The translations under genes and the position numbers were made by a program. Shown piece by piece: positions 51,107-59,489 of a DNA stretch of 64,000 bases; position 1 is the stretch's first letter; each line of letters opens with the position of its first letter. The stretch spans positions 310,001-374,000 of the forward strand of contig CBDCAI010000004.1 of the NCBI GenBank assembly GCA_965213845.1, in the 5' to 3' direction. This DNA comes from JBBROS01 sp965213845. Lineage in GTDB: Bacteria; Pseudomonadota; Alphaproteobacteria; Acetobacterales; Acetobacteraceae. Under the pieces are notes generated by a model that was not told the origin of the DNA, did not search any database, and saw only the letters and a list, made by a program, of their open reading frames with translations.

Positions 51107-52364
51107 GAACATCCCTCGAAACGGGGCCGCGTGCGGCAGGATAGACGATATAGGGCCGCGCCTCCGCAAGGCCCAACCCCAGCAGCACGAAGAACCACCC
51201 GCCCAGCGGCATCGACGTCCAGGCGGTGCTGGACGCCACCGGCCACAGATGGATCAACGCCGCCACGAACAGCCCCACCCGCAGCGGCACCGGGTCGCCC
51301 CACAATCCCCGCAGCAGCCGCCACAGCCAGGCTGCCGACAGCGCCCCGAACAGCAGCAGCCCGGGCACGCCCCCCTCCACCAGCGCCTGCAGATAGGCGT
51401 TGTGCGGATGCTGCACGCACATGGCTGCCCCGCCGCCATCGTCGCCCACACCGCCCCAGCCCCGGAAGTACGCCGGATCCGTGCAGTCGCGCCGGAACCC
51501 GTCGAACCCCACCCCCACCACCGGATGCGCCTCCGCCATCCGCACCGCCCGCGCCGCGATCTGGCCATAGGCGCTGTCCGGAAAGTGCGCCATCTGCGCC
51601 GAGAACTTCGTCACCAGCCGGTTGAACGTGGGCGGCGCCACCACCGAGCTGGCCACCACCAGGAACAACGTCAGCCCGCACGAGGCCAGCACCACGCGCC
51701 GCAGCTGCGGCAGGAACAGCGCCGTCACGAACAGCCCCATCACCGTCAGCAGCAGCGGCATCCGCTGCCCGATCAGCACCACCATACCCACCGCAGCCGG
51801 CAGCAGCAGGAACGCCGCCAGCGGCCAGCCGCGCGCCATCAGCCGGTCCACCACCGGCGCTGCCGCCGGGAACAGCAGCCGCGACAGCGGCGCCCCGGCC
51901 CGCGGGTTCTGGTACGGCCCCGTCAGCTCACCGTCCGCCCCGCGCGGGAAGCCGAACAGGTTCCGCCCCGTCGCGAACTGCAGCAGCGACTGCGCCGCCA
52001 GATACAGCGCGGACCACCGCAGCACCCGGGCCAACCAGGCCCGAGCCCAGGCATCGCGCAACGCCCAGTGCTCCAGCGCCGCCACCAGCAGCAGGAACCG
52101 TCCGGCGCCCGCCGCCTGCCCCACCGCCCCCCAGCCATGCGGCACCGAACACACCACCACCCAGGCCCACCAGGCCCCGGCCAGCCGCACCCACACCGGC
52201 CTTCTCCACGCCCAATCCCGCCGCACCACGGCCTGCACCAGAAAAAGCGCGTCCAGCACGCCGACCACGCCCTCCGCCAACCCCCGCCCGTGCAGCAGGA
52301 ACAGCGGCAGCACGAGGACCAGCCCGACCCCCACCCGATCCAGTCTTGTGAGACCGGGCCGCAT
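51099..52364 (-). CDS. O-antigen ligase / Wzy-like polymerase membrane protein
   Basis: A 421-residue polytopic membrane protein with about ten hydrophobic segments. The Wzy_C family loop is visible: HPVVGVGFDGFRRDCTD followed by HPHNAYLQALVEGGVPGLLLF, where the conserved His and Glu lie. Known members join O-antigen to lipid A core or polymerise repeat units at the periplasmic face. It overlaps a glycosyltransferase upstream (TGATG) and the COG0523 GTPase downstream. Confidence 0.87.
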   Translation of the reverse strand: MRPGLTRLDRVGVGLVLVLPLFLLHGRGLAEGVVGVLDALFLVQAVVRRDWAWRRPVWVRLAGAWWAWVVVCSVPHGWGAVGQAAGAGRFLLLVAALEHWALRDAWARAWLARVLRWSALYLAAQSLLQFATGRNLFGFPRGADGELTGPYQNPRAGAPLSRLLFPAAAPVVDRLMARGWPLAAFLLLPAAVGMVVLIGQRMPLLLTVMGLFVTALFLPQLRRVVLASCGLTLFLVVASSVVAPPTFNRLVTKFSAQMAHFPDSAYGQIAARAVRMAEAHPVVGVGFDGFRRDCTDPAYFRGWGGVGDDGGGAAMCVQHPHNAYLQALVEGGVPGLLLFGALSAAWLWRLLRGLWGDPVPLRVGLFVAALIHLWPVASSTAWTSMPLGGWFFVLLGLGLAEARPYIVYPAARGPVSRDVHV

Positions 52365-53443
52365 CACGCGAGCGCCCGGCGGCGGAACGCCAGCAGCCGC
52401 TGCGCTGCCTCGGGCGCCCCGAACCCCTCGGCCCGCGCCCGCCCCGCCGCCGCCAGCGCCGCCCGCCGCCCATCGTCCCGCGCCAGGTCGCCGATCGCCG
52501 CCGCCAGCGCCCCCGGCGCCTCCGGGTCCAAAGACACCGCCGCCTCCCCCGCCACCTCCGGCAGCCCGCCCCGGTCCGAGCACACCAGCGCCGCCCCGGC
52601 CGCCAGCGCCTCCAGCGCCACCAGGCCGAACGGCTCCGCCCAGCGGCTCGGCACCACCACGATCGCCGCCCGCCGCATCGCGTCCAGCACGGCGCCGTTC
52701 GGCTGGTGCCCCAGCAACGCGATCCCCGCCGCCGCAGCCGCCGGCCGCAACCCGCGCAGGAACGGCGTCTCCGGACTGTCCGGTCGGAACCGGTCCGCCC
52801 CGATCATCGCCGCGCGCCATCCGGGCAATCCCGGAAGCGCCGCCGCACAGGCCGCCACGAAAAGGTCCGCCCCCTTGTCCCGCACCATCCGCCCCGCGAA
52901 CAGGATCAACCGCTCCCGCTCCGGCGGCGCGGGCGGCGGCACGTCGATGCAGTTCGGCAGCACCGTCACGTCGCCCCCACCAATCACCCCATCGAGCACT
53001 CGCCCCCGCAGCCACTCGGACGACGTGGCAACCCCCGCCAGCGTCCGCAGCAGCACGCCCCTCTCCGCCGCCGTCCGCGCGCCCCGCATGCTCTGCGGAT
53101 CGTTGTTCAGGATCAGCGTCACCGGCGCCAGCCCCCGCAGCCGCAGCGCCACCTCCGGCCAGTTGTGCACCTCGATCAACCCGGCCCCCATCCGACGCGC
53201 CGCTCGCCCCACCCCCCCGGCATAGCGCCCGGCGCGCGACACCCCCCAGCCCGGCCGCACCGCCTGGAACCGCACGTCCGGGAACGGCGCCGCCGTCGCA
53301 CGCCCCAGCACCACGCCATCCGCCCCCGCCCGCACCAGGCGGTGCACCAGCAGCCCGATCGCCCCCACCGCCCCGGGCGAGAACCCCTCCTTCGGCGGCA
53401 GCACGATCGCGACCCCGCCAGGCGCCACCTCGCCAGGCGCCAC
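52364..53443 (-). CDS. family 4 type glycosyltransferase
   Basis: A 359-residue GT-B glycosyltransferase. Seen are IVLPPKEGFSPGAVGAIG at the start, EVHNWPEVA, ILFAGRMVRDKGADLF in the linker, and the nucleotide-sugar motif VVPSRWAEPFGLVALEALAAG with the E-x7-E pair. It probably extends LPS or a related glycan with the ligase-like protein encoded next. The start lies in a 15-bp tandem duplication: GTG at 53443 or GTG at 53428 are both possible and differ by VAPGE. Confidence 0.9.
   Translation of the reverse strand: MAPGEVAPGGVAIVLPPKEGFSPGAVGAIGLLVHRLVRAGADGVVLGRATAAPFPDVRFQAVRPGWGVSRAGRYAGGVGRAARRMGAGLIEVHNWPEVALRLRGLAPVTLILNNDPQSMRGARTAAERGVLLRTLAGVATSSEWLRGRVLDGVIGGGDVTVLPNCIDVPPPAPPERERLILFAGRMVRDKGADLFVAACAAALPGLPGWRAAMIGADRFRPDSPETPFLRGLRPAAAAAGIALLGHQPNGAVLDAMRRAAIVVVPSRWAEPFGLVALEALAAGAALVCSDRGGLPEVAGEAAVSLDPEAPGALAAAIGDLARDDGRRAALAAAGRARAEGFGAPEAAQRLLAFRRRALA
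53414..53443 (-). repeat. 15-bp tandem duplication at the start of the glycosyltransferase
   Basis: On the minus strand GTGGCGCCTGGCGAG is followed directly by GTGGCGCCTGGCGGG. Both copies begin with a GTG that can serve as start codon, and the first lies one base after the TGA of the preceding VOC gene. Confidence 0.85.
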
Positions 53444-53444
53444 C

Positions 53445-54293
53445 TCAGCAGAACACAAGCGCAGCACCCCCCGCCACGCCCGGCCCCGCCATCCAGCCGC
53501 CCGGCACCGGCGCCAGCAAACCTTCAGCATCCCCCAGCGCCCGCGCTGCCGCCGCCCCGTCCTCCGTCCGCACCACCAGCCCCGCCATGAACGGCAGCGT
53601 CGGCGCTACCACGCCCGGCAGCACCGCCCCCAGCGCGTCCGGCGCCAGCACCCGCACGCGACCGCGCGCCAGCGGCAGCACGAACCCACCCGCCGGGTCC
53701 GGCTGCACCGGCCGCCCGGCCAGCCGCGAGAACCGCGCCGCCGTCTCCGCCGGGTCCGCCACCGCCAGGATCACCGCGTCCAGCGCCACCGCCCGGTTCG
53801 CATGCCGCATGAACCGCTCCTGCCAGATCGCCTCGGGCGTCAGGTGGCGGATCAGCTGGATCCGGCCCTCCGGCGCATCCGGCAGCGGCAGCCGGGCGAA
53901 CCGAGCCTGCAGCCCCTCGGGGTCCGCGCTGTCCACCGGCCGCTCCAGATGCAGCACGCCGGGCACATCGAGCCCCGCCCGCCGCAGCCGCGCCAGCGAC
54001 GCATCCTCGTCGTCGATCCCCAGCGCCAGGATATGCAGCCCGGCGTACCGCGCCAGAAACCGGTCCAGCCCGTTTGCCGGCGCCGTGGGGTCCACAATCC
54101 CCAGCAGCTCGATATACCCGTCCCGCAGCATCGCGCAGCGGTTGGCCGTCCCCCAAGGCACGACCGGCGCCCCGGCCTGCAACCGGCCGGACTGCCGGGC
54201 CAGCGGCGTCAACGTGAACCCGAGCGCCGTATACTGCGCGTGCAGCGCCACCAGGTCCGGCCCGGCCAGCCCCGCATGATCGAGCGTCGTCAC
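53445..54293 (-). CDS. VOC/glyoxalase-like superfamily protein
   Basis: A 282-residue protein with TTLDHAGLAGPDLVALHAQY at the start and a second half beginning AVALDAVILAVADPAETAARF, that is two VOC-type beta-alpha-beta-beta-beta units. WGTANRCAMLRDGYIELLG matches the glyoxalase-like (Glyoxalase_3) group. Substrate and metal unknown. GTG 54293 overlaps the GST stop by 4 bp; its own stop lies one base before the glycosyltransferase start. Confidence 0.82.
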   Translation of the reverse strand: MTTLDHAGLAGPDLVALHAQYTALGFTLTPLARQSGRLQAGAPVVPWGTANRCAMLRDGYIELLGIVDPTAPANGLDRFLARYAGLHILALGIDDEDASLARLRRAGLDVPGVLHLERPVDSADPEGLQARFARLPLPDAPEGRIQLIRHLTPEAIWQERFMRHANRAVALDAVILAVADPAETAARFSRLAGRPVQPDPAGGFVLPLARGRVRVLAPDALGAVLPGVVAPTLPFMAGLVVRTEDGAAAARALGDAEGLLAPVPGGWMAGPGVAGGAALVFC

Positions 54294-54952
54294 CCGGCAT
54301 TCTCGTAATGCGCCAGCCGCCACGCCGTCGGCTCGGCCGCTGCCAGAGCATACCACGCGTCCATCAAGGGATGTGCCCGCACCGCGTCGCAGTACGCCTG
54401 GGTGTCGGCGGCGATGATGGGCCGCCAGGTCAGCAGCCGCGCCACGACCGGCGCATACATGGCGTCCGCCGCGTTGAACCCGGCGCCGAACAGGAACGGC
54501 CCGCCCGCCCCATGCGCCAAGCGCGTCTCCCGCCAGATCGCCTCGATCCGCGCCACGTCCGCCAGCGCCTCCGGCGTGCGCCCCAGCCCGGACTTGTCGG
54601 GCCCCAGCACCATCGGCATCGCCTGCCGCAGCCCGCGGAACCCCGCATGCATCTCGGCCGCGATCACCCGGGCGTGCGTCCGCGCTGCCAGCCCCTGCGG
54701 CCACAGCGCAGGCGCCTTCTCCGCGCAGTACTCGCAGATCGCCAGCGTCTCCCAGATGCGCAGCCCGTCATGCTCCAGGTAAGGCACCAGCCCGCTCGGG
54801 CTCGCCTGCGCCACGGCACTTCCCGGGCCGCCCCCCGTCAGCGGAATCACCACCTCCGCCACATCGAGCCCGGCCAGCCGCACCGCCAGCCAGCCGCGCA
54901 GCGACCATGACGAATACCGGCGCGTTCCGATGAACAGCCGCCCCTCGGCCAT
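54290..54952 (-). CDS. glutathione S-transferase family protein
   Basis: A 220-residue GST. The thioredoxin-like N-domain contains FIGTRRYSSWSLRGWLA (catalytic Ser-type site), SGLVPYLEHDGLRIWETLAI (cis-Pro and the ES-like pair). The helical C-domain contains FNAADAMYAPVV with the N-capping box. It resembles bacterial maleylacetoacetate-isomerase-like or stress GSTs. It starts a seven-gene minus-strand run down to the aldo/keto reductase. Confidence 0.9.
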   Translation of the reverse strand: MAEGRLFIGTRRYSSWSLRGWLAVRLAGLDVAEVVIPLTGGGPGSAVAQASPSGLVPYLEHDGLRIWETLAICEYCAEKAPALWPQGLAARTHARVIAAEMHAGFRGLRQAMPMVLGPDKSGLGRTPEALADVARIEAIWRETRLAHGAGGPFLFGAGFNAADAMYAPVVARLLTWRPIIAADTQAYCDAVRAHPLMDAWYALAAAEPTAWRLAHYENAG

Positions 54953-55041
54953 GAGCCTCTCCCTTCAAAATCGCGCCGGACCATGCCACGGTGCCCCGCA
55001 CCTGCCAAAGCGACCGCCGCCGCACGCCCGAGGAGCCCCCC

Positions 55042-56367
55042 ATGAACGAGATCAGCCGCCCCAACAACCTCGACGCCTACTGGATGCCCTACACCGCCAA
55101 CCGCTCGTTCAAGGCCGCCCCGCGCATGCTGGCCCGGGCCGAGGGCATGTACTACTACACCAACGACAACAAACAGATCCTGGACGGCACGGCCGGCCTG
55201 TGGTGCGTCCAACGCCGGGCATGGCCGGCGGGAAGATCGTGGAGGCGATCCAGAAGCAGGCCGCCATCCTGGACTTCGCCCCCAGCTTCCAGATGGGCCA
55301 CCCCATCGCCTTCCAGGCCGCCGCGCGCCTGGCCGAGATCCTGCCCGCCCCGCTGGACCGCGTCTTCTGGACCAACTCCGGCAGCGAGAGCGCCGACACC
55401 GCCCTGAAGATCGCCCTGGCCTACCACCGCGCCCGCGGCGACGCCCAGCGCACCCGCCTGGTCGGGCGGGAGCGCGGCTACCACGGCGTCGGCTTCGGCG
55501 GCCATGTCGGTCGGCGGCATCGGGCCCAACCGCAAGCAGTTCGGCGCCATGCTGCCCTATGTCGACCACCTGCCCCACACCCACGACATGGCCCGCGCCT
55601 TCACCCGCGGCCAGCCGCAGGATGGCGCGCACCTGGCCGACGCGCTGGAAGGCATCGTCGCCCTGCACGGCGGCGACACCATCGCCGCCGTGATGGTGGA
55701 GCCCGTGGCCGGCAGCACCGGCGTGCTCGTGCCCCCCGAAGGCTACCTGGCCCGCTTGCGGGAGCTGTGCACCAGGCACGGCATCCTGCTGATTTTCGAC
55801 GAGGTCATCACCGGCTTCGGCCGCCTGGGCACCAACTTCGGCGCGGAACGCCTGGGCACCGTCCCCGACATCATGACCATGGCGAAGGGCCTCACCAACG
55901 CCGCCGTGCCCATGGGCGCCGTCGCCACCAACAGCCAGGTCTACAGCGCCATCGTCGACGGAAGCCCGGCCGGGATCGAGCTGTTCCACGGCTACACCTA
56001 CAGCGGCCACCCCCTGGCCTGCGCCGCCGCCATCGCCAGCATGGACCTGCAGCGCGCCGAGGACCTGCCCGGCCGCGCCCATGCCATCGCCCCCTACTTC
56101 GAGCAGGCCGTCCACAGCCTGCGCGGCCTGCCCAACGTCATCGACATCCGCAACCTGGGCCTCGTGGCCGGCATCGAGCTGGCGCCCCGCCCCGGCAAGC
56201 CCACAGACCGCGCCGTCACCGTCTTCCAGCGCTGCTTCGACAACGGCGTGCTGACCCGCACCACCGGCGACATCGTGGCGCTCAGCCCGCCGCTGATCGT
56301 GGAGACCACCCACATCGACCGCATCGTCGAGACCCTGGCCGACGCGATCCGCGCCGAAGCGGCATGA
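55042..56367 (+). pseudogene. class III omega-aminotransferase with compensating frameshifts
   Basis: A PLP-dependent aminotransferase like beta-alanine/omega-amino acid:pyruvate transaminase, about 440 codons. The N-terminal part (NNLDAYWMPYTANRSFKA, ILDGTAGLWCV) is in one frame. The frame shifts near 55205-55230, runs as KIVEAIQKQAAILDFAPSFQ in another, and returns at about 55503 (GGC-GGC-C-ATG) to the first frame for MSVGGIGPNRKQFG, the PLP lysine segment MTMAKGLTNAAVP and the end. The changes fit three single-base insertions that cancel, as in C/G runs. It may be a real pseudogene or base-calling errors. GAGGAG precedes the ATG; the next gene overlaps by 4 bp. Confidence 0.82.
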
Positions 56368-57092
56368 CACCGGGCGCCGCGCTCGCACCCTCCGGCACCC
56401 TGCGCGTCGGCGTCGTCCAGGCGCCGACCGCCGGCGTGTTCTTCGTCGCTGTGGCAGAGGGCGTGCCCCAGGGCGTCCCCCAGGGCGTTACCGTCGACCT
56501 CGGCGCAGCCCTGGCCCGGCAGATCGGCCTGCCGGTCGCCTACGCCGTCTTCCCCAACAGCGGCGAGTGCACCGAGGCCGTGGCCACCGCCGCCATCGAC
56601 GTCGCCTTCATGCCCGTCGACGCCCACCGCCGCACCCGCGTCGCCTTCGGCCCGGCCTACTACCTGCTCGAAAGCACCTACCTGGTGTCCGCAGCCTCCG
56701 GCCTGCAAACGCTCGCCGACGTGGACCAGCCGCACGTCAGCGTCGTCGGCATCGCCGACACCACCACCATCCGCGCCGCCACCCGCAGCCTGGTCCACAC
56801 CGTGCCGGTCGCCAGCCGCGGCGTGGACGAGGCCATCGCCATGATCCGCGACGGCCGGGCCGACGCCCTGGCCCTGTCGCGCGACAGCCTCGCCCAGCTG
56901 CTGCCCGGCCTGCCCGGCGCCCGCATCACCCCGGGCGGCTTCCAGCACACCACCATCTCCATCGCCGTCCCCCCGTCCCGTCCCGAAGCCCTCGGGATCG
57001 CGACCGCCTTCCTGGAGGCCGCCAAACGCGACGGCCTCGTCCGCCAGGCGCTCGACGCCGTCGGCCTCGCCGCCGAAGCCGTCGCACCCTGA
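56364..57092 (+). CDS. ABC-type solute-binding protein family 3, no signal peptide seen
   Basis: A 242-residue protein with the SBP family 3 layout: LRVGVVQAPTAGVFFV at the start, VDLGAALARQIGLPVAY, IDVAFMPVDAHRRTRVAFGPAYY, and IAMIRDGRADALALSRDS. A 12-bp tandem duplication makes GVPQGVPQGV. No signal peptide is visible at the ATG overlapping the aminotransferase, so it may be cytoplasmic or the start may differ. No permease or ATPase genes are adjacent. Confidence 0.8.
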   Translation: MTPGAALAPSGTLRVGVVQAPTAGVFFVAVAEGVPQGVPQGVTVDLGAALARQIGLPVAYAVFPNSGECTEAVATAAIDVAFMPVDAHRRTRVAFGPAYYLLESTYLVSAASGLQTLADVDQPHVSVVGIADTTTIRAATRSLVHTVPVASRGVDEAIAMIRDGRADALALSRDSLAQLLPGLPGARITPGGFQHTTISIAVPPSRPEALGIATAFLEAAKRDGLVRQALDAVGLAAEAVAP

Positions 57093-57134
57093 CCCGAACC
57101 CCGTCCGCCTGACCCACAAACCGGAACCCAGACC

Positions 57135-59054
57135 ATGCGCCCCGTTGTCCTCGCCCTCGCCGCGCTGACCCTCGCAACGCCGGCCCGGGCCGAGGTCTCG
57201 CGGTTCGACGTCCAGTCCCGCATCCCCACCTTCGGCGCCCGCACCTTCAGCACCGGTGCCGCCGAGAAGATCACCGCCCGCGCCACCCTGTCGCTCGACC
57301 CCGCCCTGCCGCAGAACGCCGTCATTCGAGACCTCGACCTCGCGCCCCGCAACGCGCAGGGCCGGGTCGAAGCCACCACGGAGGTCGTCATCCTCCGCCC
57401 CGCCCACCCCAACGGCACCCTGCTGTTCGAGGTCGTGAATCGCGGCCGCAAGCTGCTGACCGGCTGGGCCCAGGACACCGACACCGTATCCGGCATCCGC
57501 CTGTCCACGCCCGAGGATGCCGGCAACGGCTTCCTGCTCGATCAGGGCTACACGCTGGTCTGGGCCGGCTGGCAGCCCGACGCGCCACCGGGGCCGGGCA
57601 ACCTGCGCCTCGAGGTCCCGACAGCCCCCGTCATGGGACCGTCCCGCGAGGAGCTGACCTTCGACGGCACCCCCGGCCCCAAGCAGGTCACCCTCTCCTA
57701 CCCCGCGGCCGACCCCGCCATGCCCCGCCTCTCGCTGCGCACCGGCGCCGACGCCCCGCCGCAGACCCCGGCCAACCTCCTGTTCCGCTTCATCGACCCC
57801 GTCACGATCGAGATCACCCCACCCGACGGCGCGCCCGCCACCACGCTGTACGACTTCGCCTACCAGGCCCGCGACTCCCGCGTGACCGGCATCGCCCTCG
57901 CCGTGTTCCGCGACGTCGCCAGCTTCCTGCGACACGACGCAACGGCCGCCAACCCGCTGGCCCAGGATGGCCAGACCGGCATCCGCCACGCCATCGCGCT
58001 CGGCATCAGCCAGTCCGGCCGCGTGCTGCGCGACGCGCTGTATTTCGGCATGAACCAGGACGAGCAGGGCCACCGTGTGTTCGACGGCATGATGCCGATC
58101 ATCCCCGGCGCGCGCCGCTCGTTCACCAACGCCCGCTTCGCCCAGCCCGGCCGCAACCCCGGCCCGCAGTTCGACCGCCTCTACCCCGTCCTGCAGTTCC
58201 CCTTCACCTACCCCGTGCTCGAGGACGCCGTCACCGGCCGCCGCGACGGCATCCTGCTCCGCTGCACCGAAAGCGGCACCTGCCCCCGCATCATCCAGGC
58301 GGACTCCGAGTTCGAGTTCTGGGGCTCCCAGGCCAGCCTGATGACCAGCGACACCGCCGGCAACCCCATTGAGATGCCGGACAACGTCCGCCTGTTCATG
58401 TTCGCCGGCACCCCGCACGGCAACGTCTGGAACGCCGTCTCCACCCGCCGCCCCGACTGCGCCCTGCCGCTGAACCCGAACAACGGCGCGCCCACGCTCC
58501 GCGCCCTCATCGTCGCGATGCAGCGCTGGATCGACGACGGCACGCCGCCGCCGGCCAGCCGCTACCCCTCCCGCGCGCAGGGGACCCTCGTCCCGGCGGC
58601 ACACGCCTACCCGGCCATCCCCGGGCTCGGCTACCAGGGCCAGTACATGCGCGCCCAGGCGATCGAACAGACCCCCGACGGCCCCGTGGTGAAGGGCGAA
58701 TACCCCCTGTTCGTCCCGCGGCCGGGCCAGGACGGCAATGCCATCGCCGGGGTCCGCCTGCCCATCGTCGCCGCCCCGCGCGCCACCTACACCGGCTGGA
58801 ACCCCGTCGCCGACGCCGAAGGGCCGCAGGATCTCTGCACCCAGATGGGCGGCATGCTGCCCCTGCCCGCCCACGAAACCCAGGGCGACCCGCGCCCCGC
58901 GCTCGACGCGCTCTATCCCACGCCCGACGCCTACATCGCCGCCGTCCGCGCCGCCGCCGCCGAGCTCGTCGCCGGCCGGCTGCTGCTCGCGGCCGACGCC
59001 GAGGCGGCCATCACCGCCGCACAGGCCGGTACCCTGGCCAGGTTCGCGCCGTGA
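57135..59054 (+). CDS. secreted alpha/beta-hydrolase domain protein
   Basis: A 639-residue exported protein (signal MRPVVLALAALTLATPARA). The long N-terminal beta region contains FEVVNRGRKLL and GYTLVWAGWQPD. The hydrolase nucleophile motif is GISQSGRVLRDALYFG, and the late TPHGNVW and GVRLPIVAAP segments match the alpha/beta-hydrolase-domain (Abhydrolase_10) family. Members are poorly characterised secreted esterases or similar. It lies 42 bp behind the solute-binding gene and ends 4 bp before the convergent SH3-like gene. Confidence 0.85.
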   Translation: MRPVVLALAALTLATPARAEVSRFDVQSRIPTFGARTFSTGAAEKITARATLSLDPALPQNAVIRDLDLAPRNAQGRVEATTEVVILRPAHPNGTLLFEVVNRGRKLLTGWAQDTDTVSGIRLSTPEDAGNGFLLDQGYTLVWAGWQPDAPPGPGNLRLEVPTAPVMGPSREELTFDGTPGPKQVTLSYPAADPAMPRLSLRTGADAPPQTPANLLFRFIDPVTIEITPPDGAPATTLYDFAYQARDSRVTGIALAVFRDVASFLRHDATAANPLAQDGQTGIRHAIALGISQSGRVLRDALYFGMNQDEQGHRVFDGMMPIIPGARRSFTNARFAQPGRNPGPQFDRLYPVLQFPFTYPVLEDAVTGRRDGILLRCTESGTCPRIIQADSEFEFWGSQASLMTSDTAGNPIEMPDNVRLFMFAGTPHGNVWNAVSTRRPDCALPLNPNNGAPTLRALIVAMQRWIDDGTPPPASRYPSRAQGTLVPAAHAYPAIPGLGYQGQYMRAQAIEQTPDGPVVKGEYPLFVPRPGQDGNAIAGVRLPIVAAPRATYTGWNPVADAEGPQDLCTQMGGMLPLPAHETQGDPRPALDALYPTPDAYIAAVRAAAAELVAGRLLLAADAEAAITAAQAGTLARFAP

Positions 59055-59058
59055 TCGC

Positions 59059-59400
59059 CTACTGGCCCGCGCAAAGCCGCAACGGCAGCGGCTTCTCCGG
59101 GATGAAATGCTCCGCCCGCACGCAGTCGCCACTCCCGCGCGGCATCGGGCGCAGCGCATCGGCCAGCATGTCCCGCCGCATGTAGCCCGACGCCTGGCCG
59201 CTGGTCACCCGGCACCAGCCCTCGACACAGCCCGCCACCTCCACCGGCCACCCCGCCGGCACCTCGTCGATCACCCGCGCCCGCTCCCCCGGCCCGGTCC
59301 GCAGCCACGTCGTCCACGACACCACCATCGGCGTGGCCGCAGCGGGGCCCGCCACCCCTGCCAGCACCCCCACGAAACCAACCACCCATGACATCCGCAT
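59059..59400 (-). CDS. exported small SH3-like domain protein
   Basis: A 113-residue protein. The signal peptide MRMSWVVGFVGVLAGVAGPAAA is followed by a bacterial SH3-like unit (TTWLRTGPGERARVIDEVPAGW, read in parts; GWCRVTSGQASGYMRRDML). ATG 59400 gives a proper signal peptide and is preferred over the longer frame that would run across the puf promoter. Such proteins often bind peptidoglycan. It is divergent from pufL and shares its 89-bp upstream region. Confidence 0.78.
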   Translation of the reverse strand: MRMSWVVGFVGVLAGVAGPAAATPMVVSWTTWLRTGPGERARVIDEVPAGWPVEVAGCVEGWCRVTSGQASGYMRRDMLADALRPMPRGSGDCVRAEHFIPEKPLPLRLCAGQ

Positions 59401-59418
59401 GATCTCGCACCCCCGACC

Positions 59419-59436
59419 TGTCAATGAAGCTTGACA
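59419..59436 (+). promoter_or_regulatory. PpsR/CrtJ-type operator, site 1
   Basis: TGTCAATGAAGCTTGACA fits TGT-N12-ACA exactly. PpsR (CrtJ) represses photosynthesis genes under oxygen by binding this sequence. It ends on the proposed -35 box of the pufL promoter. Confidence 0.75.
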
Positions 59437-59458
59437 CAGCCGACTGTCAACGCACAAT
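59431..59458 (+). promoter_or_regulatory. candidate sigma-70 type promoter of the puf-puh run
   Basis: TTGACA (59431-59436), a perfect -35 box, is followed after 16 bp by CACAAT (59453-59458), a four-of-six match to -10. The position is about 30 bp before the pufL ATG. Both boxes are covered by the two TGT-N12-ACA sites, as expected for repressor competition with RNA polymerase. Confidence 0.65.
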
Positions 59459-59462
59459 GACA
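59445..59462 (+). promoter_or_regulatory. PpsR/CrtJ-type operator, site 2
   Basis: TGTCAACGCACAATGACA again fits TGT-N12-ACA exactly. It starts 8 bp after site 1 ends, the spacing known for cooperative binding of two PpsR tetramer halves, and covers the proposed -10 box. Confidence 0.75.
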
Positions 59463-59489
59463 ACCACGCTGCCCGATGGAGTTCCTCCC

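Noticed and set aside
56094..59159. A 1021-codon minus-strand frame opposite the solute-binding and hydrolase genes
   Set aside because: Gly/Val/Asp-rich shadow; the plus-strand genes carry a signal peptide and the GISQSG motif.
59401..59489. Hidden pufB/pufA or pufQ in front of pufL
   Set aside because: Only 89 bp separate the divergent gene from pufL; too short for any antenna gene and filled by promoter and operator sequence.
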